Shown piece after piece: positions 1-9,750 of a stretch of 64,000 nucleotides of DNA. Each line of letters starts with the position of its first letter. Position 1 is the stretch's first letter. Position numbers and translations under genes: made by a program. The DNA is from Neospora caninum Liverpool (Eukaryota; Apicomplexa; Conoidasida; Eucoccidiorida; Sarcocystidae). The stretch spans positions 620,001 through 684,000 of the forward strand of contig NC_018385.1 in assembly GCF_000208865.1 (NCBI RefSeq). Reading direction: 5' to 3'. The notes under the pieces were generated by a model. It saw nothing but the letters and a program-made list of their open reading frames with translations, ran no database searches and was not told the DNA's origin.

Positions 1-2106
1 TTTCCAGTGACCCGCTTCTGAAAACTCTGATGGGAAAGATCCTGTCGTACCTTTTTCTGACAAGAACCATTCCCTCCTACCGTTGTCTTTGGCGGTTAAA
101 CTAGAGCATCTTTGCAGAGACTGTCCCATCATTGCGACCCAACCTTCACTGCAGTCTCACACCTGCCGGCTGTATATGCATGCGTATTTTAGCCTGAAGC
201 AAATGAGACTTGCACCCGTGCAGTTGCAATGGCATCCAGGGACAAACAGAAGCATTGTCAACAGTTCTATATTCGACATGTTACCGCAGAGTAGTGGGTG
301 ACGGTACCTCGCTCGGATAGCCTATCTGGCTGAAAACGTATGATTATATCTGTGTTGCGCCACAGAGGCTGTGGTATGTGTGACGTATTTAGGCAGCTCA
401 CGCTACTTGCGTGTTGCGTGATTCCGAGAACACTGGAACGCGTGCCGTCGGAAACGAGCAACAGGTACTCGCAATGAAATCGTGCTAGTAGTGCCGTGTA
501 GTCGCCTGAGCATCACTCGGCTAAAACGACTTCACGTGCGCAACACGTCACCGCAAGCGGTCTTAGCAAGCAGCAGTAGCGGGTGGTCTTTAGACAATCT
601 GCCACATTAAGAAAAATGACATTTGCGGGTCGTGGAGGCAGCCTATACGACGACCGCTCTAGACTCTTCAGCAGATTGTGGTGTTTTTGTTTCCTTGCCG
701 CGAGCCTGCGGGGGGCCGTTTGCGCGACCAGCAGCAGACAGTTCGCCGACACACACGCAAGTTTATTCAGTGTATGCTCCACCCCTCGCTCAGAAGGGCG
801 GCCGGTCTCAGTTTGAAGAGATACTGAAGCCATCTCTGCAGTGTCGAGGAGGAAGGCATCGCGTACGATGGAATTTCGACAGCCTTTTAGGGAAGGCGGT
901 ATCCACTGCATCGCCAGCAAAGCCCAGAGTGCACAACAGACCGACTTCAATCGCCTCTACTTTCGCAGAAGTCACGTCATCTATCTGACGGATATCGCCT
1001 ATCATGTACCACGGGTCAGCCTTATCACTGTTTTGGTCGGAACCGCAGGCCCTCCCACCCGACTCCGCAACTCAGTGGATCGGTGCCAAAAAACTCGCTC
1101 AGAGATATGGCCGAAACCCTGTACACGTTGAGCACCGAAAAGGCTTCTTTCCCATAAGCGTTTCGCGGGAGCTTCGCGTTTAACAAAATAGAAGTGATTG
1201 TGGGCTAACGGACGCGTGGGGAAGAGGGACAGTTCTTGCCACGGGCATGCGTACCACTACACAAAGTAAGGACTGCCAAGAATGGAAGACCCTACGCTGC
1301 CTTACTTTTCCAGCTCGTACGCGTGGTGTGCTTCAGGTCATCAACTCTGCTTTTCCGATCCGCGTTAAAATCCACTGATGCCGAGTCTCCCGACAGGAGT
1401 CTTGTCGGGGCCTGTGGCCGCAACGGTTGCACTCGACCAGCTGCTAGCTGTCGATCTCACTGTGGGTGGTGGACGCGCGAGGGAGTCTGACCCCGGATAC
1501 TTTTTTCCATGTGAGTTGCCGAAATCCGTACGCCCTAGTGACTTCGCACGAGAAACGGGCTGTTCGCTCGCGAATGCAGCGTATTTCTCTCGCGAACGGC
1601 TTCAAACAGTAGACCATTCGAGAAGTGTACACAGCTTTCAACATCGCCGCGGCGACGATCGGGGAATTGCGGCGACTCTAAGCAAACTTTGCGGGTGAGT
1701 TGTTGTGCCATGCGTGCGTCGCAACCGAGAGGTCGGGAGAGTCGTGGTGGGGTGAATCGGATTCATGGCCCGGAGAAAGTCTTTCCCTTTTCCTTTCTGA
1801 GCAGCTTGATTGCCAGAGGACAAGAGTTCTGATGCACTTTAAGGAACCGCTTGTTTTGGAAGTTCGTAGTGGAAGCCGGTTTGGGCATTAGAGTCGGTTG
1901 TGGCTGCTCGCCCGCCCCAAATACCTCCGCATTACTCCGCTTGTGCACATACCTTCGACGAGCGTCTCTCCTCAGAAGGTTTTGCCACACTTTATTTTTT
2001 GACTCTTTCCATTGTGAGCAAATCTAGTTTGACTAACATCGGTGAAGCTGTAGGTTTTCTCTCTCCAGATCTGGCCATTTCAGCAGCATTCAAGGGGAGT
2101 GCAACC
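1..2106. other. Left-edge region, no supported gene
   Basis: I see no exon chain I can support here. Open frames are short and many begin at non-ATG codons. A 67-codon frame on the plus strand from the ATG at 616 starts with a hydrophobic stretch, and a frame ending at 1698 stops just after a possible donor (GG|GTGAGT). Neither connects to anything. The region probably holds the upstream region of the small gene that begins at 2107, and perhaps the tail of a gene left of the window. Confidence 0.4.
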
Positions 2107-3872
2107 ATGGCAGAGTAAGGATTTATCTGACCTGCAGTTTCCCAGTCGCTATGTGCCACCGCCCAAGTTCCTCCCGAGGGCCATTGCGTCTGTTGGAAAG
2201 TATCCCACCACTGTCTGTTTTTTCCATCACGAACGTATGTGCAGAAGCTACAGTTCTTGACAATCGCGTATTGTGTCTCGCGCAGCGGGAGCTGTTGCGT
2301 GTTGGCTTCCGTGTGCGCCCGGGTTTTCTGCTGGTCCAGCGTTCCCGTTTATTTGGCGTTCGTACGCGACGTTGGCGGGAAGCATCTTAAGTTTAACATG
2401 CGCTTTACGTGACATTCCATCTGCATTGACATGGACATTGACGTCGGCTGTAACCAGTAATCGTCATTTTCTTAGAGTTGTATGATGTTGTCCCGTGCAT
2501 CTTTCTGGTAAAAACTTTCAGATTGGGAGCTGATGTCAAAACGGTTTCTTTGGCCTGTCTCGTATTCACTGCTCTTCTCAGAACTGAGCGAGGATATACA
2601 ATGGACTTGCCGGAGGAGCCCCAGGTCCAGGTCGCCACCGATAGGCTGGCGGACCCCAGCCTACATCATTTAGTAGGGTGAGCCTGACGAACTGCAAAAA
2701 TGCGTTGCTAGCGTCGTGAACGTCGGAACCTGTCACCACAGAAATGTGATGTCGTGGCTGCCGTGTTTCCTGCGCCTTATGCGGTGCTCAGACAAAAGCG
2801 GAGTGTTTGGAGTAAGATATTCAATGAGGGAATGTGGGTGGTGTGTTTTCCGTCCCGCCTTGTGTGCAGAGAGTCGAAACTGAACCCTGAAGACAAGCAT
2901 GACCATGAAGGTGATTCCAAGGAGGGCGAAGCACATCTGGACAAGAAAAAGTGAGCTGCGAGATATGTCAACTTTTCAGACGGAGTATTCTTTTATGAAG
3001 ATTTAGGCAGCCCCTAACAATGAACGCCACACTAGTAGGTGGTTGGTCTCGAGCGTTCCACGGGCACGCCGGAAGTCAGCAGAGTGATGCGGTTCCCGGG
3101 CATTTTTGTGTACACGGTGGCTGGCGTGTGCATATGTATAATCGGACGGTTCCATCCCGCTTGTGGATGAGTGGAAGCTATTTTCCTCTTTCGTGTCTGC
3201 ATCGGAGCTGCGACCCCCCCGCGGCAACAGTTCGTCAGGGAACATACATAGCCCTGTCCACTGCGTGTGAGATGCTCCTCACATGATCGTATTCGAAGAG
3301 CGGCGGTTTGGGGCATATGTGTGTAGCAGGCGGTTTCCCTCAGCACCGGGTACACCAAGCGAGTTGCGTACAATCATTTGTGTTTTTTTCTCAGGATTCC
3401 GATGCCTGGAGCGGTGAGGTTAATAGGAGACCAGACGCTGGACGCCGAATTTCAGCAGAAAGTGTAAGTACATTTCGTATCCGTGCCGAATTCGGTTGCG
3501 TTAGTTAGCTAGAAACACACTAGTGAAAGTAGCAGGCTGTCGGAACGCTTGCCATCTCATGCGCTTACAGGGAACGGGTTTTTTATGATATAAGGAAAAG
3601 TAAAGCAGACAGCTTCGGCCTGTTGTAGGAATTGGTATACATATGCCACGACTGTGGCTTCCTGAACTGTTAAACCGTCGATACAGCAACTCAGGTGCAC
3701 GACACGTGGCACGGCATCATGATTCTTCTCCGTTGATGTGTTCGCAGTTTTACGAAGAGCATGCCGTGTAGCCGCTGGACCGTGTAAGACCCATTTGTCG
3801 CGGACTGTGTTGTTTGCTATTCGCAGAGCTGAACGTGAGCAACGGCGGGCGTCTCAGATGTCTGCATGTTAA
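2107..3872 (+). CDS. Small five-exon protein of unknown function (119 aa)
   Basis: Model: exons 2107-2114, 2522-2677, 2870-2950, 3395-3463 and 3827-3872, each bounded by GT-AG (donors GTAAGG, GTGAGC, GTGAGC, GTAAGT). Phases agree at every junction, and the total of 360 nt gives 119 aa plus stop. The first exon is only 8 nt (ATGGCAGA), with a good start context (GCAACCATGG). If that micro-exon is wrong, translation could begin at the in-frame ATG at 2601, which also follows A-rich sequence. The N-terminus has a hydrophobic stretch (VSLACLVFTALL). The middle is acidic and His/Lys-rich (KHDHEGDSKEGEAH), and the end is charged and probably helical. I recognise no family. Length and layout would suit a small organellar membrane subunit, but that is a guess. 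No other gene lies within 1.5 kb. Confidence 0.5.
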
Positions 3873-4811
3873 TCTCCCGGCCGACCCCCCATCCAGGCTC
3901 GCCAGGGTGCTCTGTGTTTTTTCTCTTCTTTACTGATTTCTGTTCTCAAACGCTTGGTTAGTTGCGGTCGTTGTTGCAGAAGCTACGTTGCATGTTTCTG
4001 TAACCGAAAATCGGTACAAGGTGGTGCATACAGGAGGAGATCCGTGAGCAGTGAAGGGAATTTGAATCTCGAGTTGCTTCGTGGACGTCATATATTGACC
4101 ATTATTGAGTAAATGTGTACCTTTTAATTAGTATTTTTCTTGTCATTTGCATGGAGGCACGTCTCCATGACATACGCAAACTCAGTTCGGATTTTCCACG
4201 TTCTGGTAGCACGGGCTTGGTCACGACCCCCCCGTTTCGAATGTTACCCTAGATGAAACACTGACCTTAAGTAATTACGTTGATGAAGGAGCAGACGATG
4301 ATGGTGATTTAGGTTTCAGCAAACAGATTTCGAACACTGGAACTTGACACTGGGAGAAGCCGTCGATAGATTAGCCTTGCAATTATAAGAGCTGCGCAGG
4401 AGAATCGGACTTGTTCGCGTCACCAATATCTACACCCAACGACACAATATCTTCTACCGAAACGTAGGCACTTAAGATGCGGGAACAGGGTGCCTGTCTT
4501 CCTTAGTTGTTTGGAGAAGAAGGGTCAAGGCACACTGACTGACGTTTGACATCTGAGCACTACGAAGCATAGGCGTCTCCGGCGCGTACTTTCCTGCCAT
4601 CACAGATGCTATACTGGTGCGGACCATGAATCGATCTCCTTCATTGTACCGATTCCGAGGCCACCATTGGGCATTCGGACCCATCACCTGCTGCCGTTGT
4701 GCGCGGAAACAGATCATAAACACACTGGCAGGCACAAATGTATTGCCACGCTTCCCTTTGTGGAGAATTTCAGTAACCTCAAACGGGGGGCCAGCCGGCC
4801 TCCACACAAGC

Positions 4812-4887
4812 CTTCGTTTACGGGAAATATCGGTGTTCTACCTACAGATCTTCGTTTACGAAAAATATCTGTATTCTATCTACAGAA
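4812..4887. repeat. Two-copy direct repeat, 38-bp unit
   Basis: Two adjacent units of about 38 bp begin at 4812 and 4850. Both start CTTCGTTTACG and both carry CTACAGA near their ends. They differ at a handful of positions. This is a local tandem duplication in non-coding DNA, with no protein or RNA role visible. Confidence 0.7.
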
Positions 4888-5414
4888 AATTCTGAACGTC
4901 ATAAGCGATACAAGATAGATGCAAATAATGGTGGTGCGTAAATCTGTGCTGTCCCGTTACAGTAGTACACTCGAAATGACAACCCATGGATGGCCCCGTT
5001 CTCATCTTGGTGTAAACTGAATACTCACTGACTGCGTATCAACACTTGAATATTGTGTCGATCAGTTAGAGTCCATGTCTCCGTCCAATTAGCCAAAACG
5101 ACTACTGCGGAGTGATGCCTCACCATTTCTTGTCTGTGTGGATCGCTCCATATCTCACGGTCCCTTTATCCTGCTTCACATTAGCGTGATCAACGGTGGA
5201 GAGAAACCAGGGAGCAGTTTTGGACAGAGAACGACGCTGCACGGAATGCGTAACCACATCCCATTGCTCTGGCTGTTAGTGAAGAGCTAACAGTTCACTC
5301 GTGTGCTGGTTCAAATCTCTCGTATTAGGGGCATAACAGGACCTTGTTGAATGAAGCACACCGTTGACGGAGATGACGAAACTGAGGGTCGGAGCGTTCG
5401 TTGTTCTCTTTTCT

Positions 5415-5454
5415 GCACGTACATGAACTGGTGCTACGGCGGGCAATACACCAT
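5415..5454 (+). repeat. Duplicated leader of the tRNA-Asn array (copy 1)
   Basis: About 40 bp immediately before the first tRNA-Asn, beginning GCACGTACATGAACTGG, recurs almost unchanged at 5743-5783 before the third tRNA-Asn. The duplicated unit is therefore larger than the tRNA itself. The array probably grew by segmental duplication rather than by retroposition of a mature tRNA. Confidence 0.75.
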
Positions 5455-5528
5455 GGTTCCGTAGCTCAGCCGGTTAGAGCGTGTGGCTGTTAACCGCAAG
5501 GTCGCTGGTACGATCCCAGCCGGTACCG
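5455..5528 (+). tRNA. trnN-GUU: tRNA-Asn (GUU), copy 1, diverged
   Basis: This is a 74-nt cloverleaf. It has a 7-bp acceptor (GGTTCCG/CGGTACC, with a T-T mismatch at pair 4-69), a D stem GCTC/GAGC, the anticodon loop CTGTTAA with anticodon GTT, a T stem GCTGG/CCAGC, discriminator G, and no intron. Unlike the two downstream copies, the T loop reads TACGATC, so the near-universal U55 is A. The anticodon stem has a T-G wobble where the others have T-A. It may be functional but is the weakest of the three; tRNA-derived pseudogene is the alternative. Confidence 0.85.
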
Positions 5529-5617
5529 TACTGATGAAACGACGAAGTTTGGCATGTGGTTCTTTCGCTGTTCTGCCCATACGACTGAAGCCGCTACTTC
5601 ATTGAATTTTTGGGCAT

Positions 5618-5634
5618 GGTTCCGTAGCTCAGCC

Positions 5635-5667
<33 letters not shown>

Positions 5668-5691
5668 CTGGTTCAATCCCAGCCGGTACCG
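5618..5691 (+). tRNA. trnN-GUU: tRNA-Asn (GUU), copy 2
   Basis: This is a 74-nt cloverleaf with the same acceptor, D arm and GTT anticodon as its neighbours. Its anticodon stem is fully paired (TGTGG/CCACA) and its T loop TTCAATC is normal. It lies 89 bp downstream of copy 1 on the same strand. It shares the T-T mismatch at acceptor pair 4-69 with the other copies, so that mismatch is a feature of the family here and not decay of one copy. Discriminator base G fits eukaryotic tRNA-Asn. Confidence 0.93.
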
Positions 5692-5742
5692 AAATTATGT
5701 TAAAAATTAGAAAAATCCAGCAAATGTGCAATTCGCATTTCA

Positions 5743-5783
5743 GCACGTACATGAACTGGCGCTACGGCGGAGCAAAACACCAT
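5743..5783 (+). repeat. Duplicated leader of the tRNA-Asn array (copy 2)
   Basis: This is the second occurrence of the leader found at 5415-5454, directly abutting the third tRNA-Asn. It differs from the first at a few bases (for example CTGGC for CTGGT, and AGCAAAACACC for GCAATACACC). Confidence 0.75.
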
Positions 5784-5800
5784 GGTTCCGTAGCTCAGCC

Positions 5801-5833
<33 letters not shown>

Positions 5834-5857
5834 CTGGTTCGATCCCAGCCGGTACCG
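5784..5857 (+). tRNA. trnN-GUU: tRNA-Asn (GUU), copy 3
   Basis: This is a 74-nt cloverleaf with anticodon GTT, T loop TTCGATC with a canonical box B, a fully paired anticodon stem, discriminator G and no intron. It sits 92 bp after copy 2 on the same strand. It is the copy closest to consensus. An A/T-rich run with a stretch of T (about 5880-5890) follows and could serve as the polymerase III terminator. Confidence 0.93.
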
Positions 5858-8175
5858 CAGCTTATTTCTTATCCCGCGAAATTTTTTTCCCATTCCTATT
5901 GTGGTTGTTCTTTCGATATTCTCTAGAATTCGTGTAGATGCAGAGTTTCTCCTGTGGCAACTTTATCGACACCCGCTAATTGGAGAATTGACGTTGCGGT
6001 GACAATGCTTCCATTGATGGCCTGCATGTCATTCGCTTACCGTTTGTACTCGTGCACACCAAAAAAATATCTATTGCCTCTATCGCTACCAGAGAGGGGG
6101 AAGGGGGGGGGGGGGTACTTTACGCTCTTGTTTCTTCGTTGACAGAGATAATTGGATGCCACAGCGCTTTCCTGTTGCCGCGTGTTAATGACCGTTTTCA
6201 TTGAATCTATCTATATTTGGGAGATTTTGCGTGATGTCACACTGGCTGCCCCTGCCACCCATAAAGATCTGTCAGTTATTTTCACCATTATCACTGCTGT
6301 GGACAGAACTGCAATCTAATCGCGAATAACATTGATTCGTAGTGCCGAAACAAGACTTCCATGTTCCGTCTTCTTGCTCTGAGTCACCAGAAATACATTA
6401 GGGGTTGAAGACGGCCCGGGAGTGTACCTAAACCACACCAAGCAAGCGTCCTTAGTTGAGTTAAATCCCCGCATTTCCCTGTCCTTTATGAATTGTTCTG
6501 AGAGCATGAACAGCGACTCGATATGTAAAGGCGCCTGCGCGGAGGTACAGACAGGCTCGTAGCTTCGCCAGTTTGACGAACTACGCTTTCGAGCTGCAGA
6601 TGTCACTTACGGTCCCGTTATTCGGCTGGATCGACTGCAGGGCAATATCTATGTCGTGCCGCCTGTAGCCAGAGGGTGAGCTAGTGACAATTCGTAGAGT
6701 CACACGCGCAAGTACGGCTTCTCTCCAGGGATACGGGGACACACCATTCTTGACCTCGGTTGTCTATCGACTTCCTGCACTGTGTGTCCAAGCATACCCA
6801 CTGCCGGCATTATGAACATAAAGATTATAGCTAGACACCACGGGGAATTAGAACAGAATATCGAGTTCTTTGTCTGGAGGTTTGTTATGTTCCGTACAGT
6901 TGTAGGTAAAACGTACGTTAGAGGCTTAGACTAGCGATGGAGAACATTGTTTCATGCAATACCAATCAGGTAACCACTGAAGCTAATGTTCGCTACACAT
7001 CTGCATCTGAGCGTTGAGTGCATCTGGGGCAGCACCTGTCAACAGGTATACCGCGAAAAGCATGCTGCGCGTGTTGATACCAAATGAGGCTCGTATACTT
7101 CATGGATCTTCTTTGCCTTGAATCGAGGCAGTGTGACGACTGCCTGGCGAGGAAAGGTGGGCAAAGTCGAAGGCGCGTGACCTGCGATAGGGATTACTCT
7201 ATCTTATTGCTAGGTCTTGTAATATACACAGGGGACAGCCTTGGAATCCATTGATAATAATGCTTTGCATTTTCCCAGAGGTTCAAAACTACGTTTACAT
7301 GACGGTGGATGGATGAATGAAAGAGGACTAAACATCCTCGACGGCAGTCGCCACAGGGCGAAGTCACGACAAAAAAATTACGCTTCTTCCTTGCTTGAAG
7401 AAAATGGTGCAAGCGTTTACCGAAGCCACAGTTGGCAAAAATGGACACACAAGTAAAGTAGAATGTTCCATAAACTACTCTTTTGGGAAATGGTTGAAAA
7501 GAACAAAGGTCGGATTGTGGCACGTTCACACTGCCGCTCCTAGCGTAGGAAGGCGAAACGACGGAGTTACAAACGCTCTCCGTTACATTTTCCCTGATCT
7601 GGACATAGACATAAACTAATCCCGAAAGCCGTCCTTGTCTCTCGATTCCCGTTTTGGTCAACGATAGCAGTCGCTGCAGTCCTGCATCTCCTATTTTCGC
7701 GTTAGCAAGCAATTTAGACGAAACATAGATACTCGCTGAACTTCTTGTATCATCCCGCAGATGAAGACTTTATTCCGTGCCGCATTCGCAAGGGAAGACG
7801 TGTGTGTATACACCCCTGCACGTCAGAATAAGCCCGCGGGGCAACGCGGAATAGAGGCATCGCTGCACATTCGGCATCGTGAGGTTGCCGGCACAGCTTC
7901 TGAATCGCAGGTATCCCACGGAAGCTTTTCTTGTCCCGCGCGCCTTCGCTGTGTTGCTCACTAAGGCTGAAGATCTTCAACTTTCCCTGTTAGAAGCCAT
8001 CACTACATTGCAGCCGCCGTGAAATGGGCACGCGGCAGTACGCGAAGGTACACCACAAAACCTGCCTGATCAACCCTGGTTGTACCTCCTCAGGAAAAAA
8101 AGGAGGAATTTCGGTACCATGACACATAGAGTCCCAAATCACATGCTTCCTGGCCGGCTGCAGATACCCTTTATA
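5858..8175. other. Intergenic, no gene seen
   Basis: There is no convincing exon. A 13-base G run lies at 6103-6115. The longest frame, 172 codons on the minus strand ending at 7194, has no motif, no good start and a random-looking composition. The right end should contain the 3' untranslated region of the EF-hand gene that ends at 8176. Confidence 0.45.
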
Positions 8176-9750
8176 TTAAAACTGAACGACATCCCTATCA
8201 CGTTTAAGCATTGCGCGGAGCCCAAGAGCGACAATGTCCTCATTATGAACGAAAAAAGAAAATTCGTCGAAGGTAACAAACTGATCTTTGTTTGCATCCA
8301 GAATCCAACAGAGCGTACAAATGTCGTCGGGTTTTACGCTCCACTGGGTATCCGGATCTGTCCTATAATACCGCGACTTCTCTCCCACTGCAGGCAACCC
8401 AATGCCTGTGCTGACGGCTCTTCCACGATCATCAGAGACTGTCCACACGGTCGCTTCCTCTGCTATGGTACGTGCCTCCGCCATAGACAGTCGACCGTCC
8501 CCATCCCGATCGAAATAGGCAAACATCCAAGACGCTCCAAGGTGGTGCAATTCGGATTCCAGGACTCCTATCAGCTCCAAAAGATCATAGAGCTCGTCAC
8601 CGTCCTTATCGCCCCTAGAAATCCGAGCGTCAAACCCTTTTTCGCTTAAAGCACGGAACGTAAATAGTTCTTGTATCCTCCTTCGCCGTGCTTCATCGGT
8701 GGCCACAGAGGGGCCGTTTGCGCGCTCCACACGCTCAAGTCTTTCCAGATGCTCCGCCACTTCGTGTTCGGCCTCGGCATACTGCTGCTGCAACACAGAA
8801 CGTATCGCCAGCTTTACCTCGTGGCGACTCAACCTGCCAGGTGTAGTCCTCGAAGAGGGATTTTTGTACGTCCGTTTTCCATGTGCAGACGGGAAACCAG
8901 CTGTGAAAATATCCGAAAAATTAGCAGTCGCCCGATCATCTCCGTCACGATGCTTCATGCTCATTGCAAGAAGCGCCGCTTGGCCAAGACTTTTAGCGTG
9001 GACAGAAAGGAGGAGCGCGGCAAACTCACCCAAATGGAGAACGCCATCGCCATCCTCGTCAAACAGTCCAACGATTTCGGCCACAAATGCGCGATCGTAA
9101 GACGATGCTACCGACAACCAGTGGCCCGACGAAAGAGTAGAGATATTGTCCTCTGGAGAGGATATCTCTTTGAGGAGCGCGTTCAGCATGCGAACGGCTT
9201 CGCGCACATCAATTACACCATCCTGGTTCTTGTCCACTTTGCCAAAGAAAAAGAAAACTGGGCTCGCTTCCTGGTGGTGATCTGTGCCGGGACCATCGCT
9301 GCCTACCAGAACTGACGCAAGCGAAACGCCACATTCTCCAGCGAGTGAACGCCCGGCGAATTCACAGCTTCCCTGACCAAGAAACAGTCCGGAAGAGGCT
9401 GTACTTCCCTGTCTTCCGAGCGTTGCACGAGCTGAATGGCTCTGCGTCTCTGACGATCCTTCCTGGGGAGAGAGCTTCTCGTTCATAGTGAAGTGAGGGA
9501 AACAGGGCCCTCCGAAACCACAGCTTTCGATGGAACCGCCTTTCTCCACTCGCTTTGGTTTTTCGGAAAGTTTTTCAACTCCCTGGGAAGGAGTTGAAAG
9601 ATGAACCAGGTTCTCCCGACCAAGAACCGGGGTGTTCACTGAAGTTGAGCAAAGCGCCACCTGTTCGAAGCCGGGAGAGCCGAAGAAACAAGAGGAAAAA
9701 AGGAGAAGTGGCGTGAACAGGAGACGTGACAAGGATGGCGTTGCCTTCAT
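8176..9750 (-). CDS. Secreted multi-EF-hand protein (524 aa, intronless)
   Basis: I chose the ATG at 9750 (context TTCACCATGAAG) although the frame stays open further upstream. It is followed at once by a typical signal peptide: MKATPS, then a hydrophobic run through about residue 24 (SRLLFTPLLLFSSCFF). Canonical EF-hand loops lie at about 173-184 (DKNQDGVIDVRE), 231-242 (DEDGDGVLHLGE), 414-425 (DRDGDGRLSMAE) and 485-496 (DANKDQFVTFDE). Degenerate loops lie near 266-280 and 379-390. A Ser-rich low-complexity stretch separates the signal from the first EF-hand. No transmembrane helix or HDEL-type retention signal is present; the end is DVVQF. The multi-EF layout resembles reticulocalbin/CREC-type luminal proteins. 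Role inferred: calcium binding in the secretory pathway or after export. The stop is TAA at 8176-8178. Confidence 0.8.
   Translation of the reverse strand: MKATPSLSRLLFTPLLLFSSCFFGSPGFEQVALCSTSVNTPVLGRENLVHLSTPSQGVEKLSEKPKRVEKGGSIESCGFGGPCFPHFTMNEKLSPQEGSSETQSHSARATLGRQGSTASSGLFLGQGSCEFAGRSLAGECGVSLASVLVGSDGPGTDHHQEASPVFFFFGKVDKNQDGVIDVREAVRMLNALLKEISSPEDNISTLSSGHWLSVASSYDRAFVAEIVGLFDEDGDGVLHLGEFAALLLSVHAKSLGQAALLAMSMKHRDGDDRATANFSDIFTAGFPSAHGKRTYKNPSSRTTPGRLSRHEVKLAIRSVLQQQYAEAEHEVAEHLERLERVERANGPSVATDEARRRRIQELFTFRALSEKGFDARISRGDKDGDELYDLLELIGVLESELHHLGASWMFAYFDRDGDGRLSMAEARTIAEEATVWTVSDDRGRAVSTGIGLPAVGEKSRYYRTDPDTQWSVKPDDICTLCWILDANKDQFVTFDEFSFFVHNEDIVALGLRAMLKRDRDVVQF

Larger units (their letters stand above)
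3873..5454. other. Intergenic, no gene seen
   Basis: Stop codons are dense in all six frames. The longest frame is about 111 codons (minus strand, 4472-4807), with no splice partner or recognisable motif. The only structure noted is a short direct repeat near 4.8 kb and the duplicated leader of the tRNA array. Confidence 0.5.

Noticed and set aside
616..816. 67-codon plus-strand frame with a hydrophobic, signal-like start
   Set aside because: Too short, no homology I can recognise, overlapped by other frames; a chance ORF is more likely.
5455..5857. Suffixes of the tRNA array read as a CRISPR-like repeat array
   Set aside because: The repeated units fold as tRNA-Asn cloverleaves and the organism is eukaryotic.
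7194..7712. 172-codon minus-strand frame
   Set aside because: No motif, no supported start, no splice partner; amino acid use looks random.
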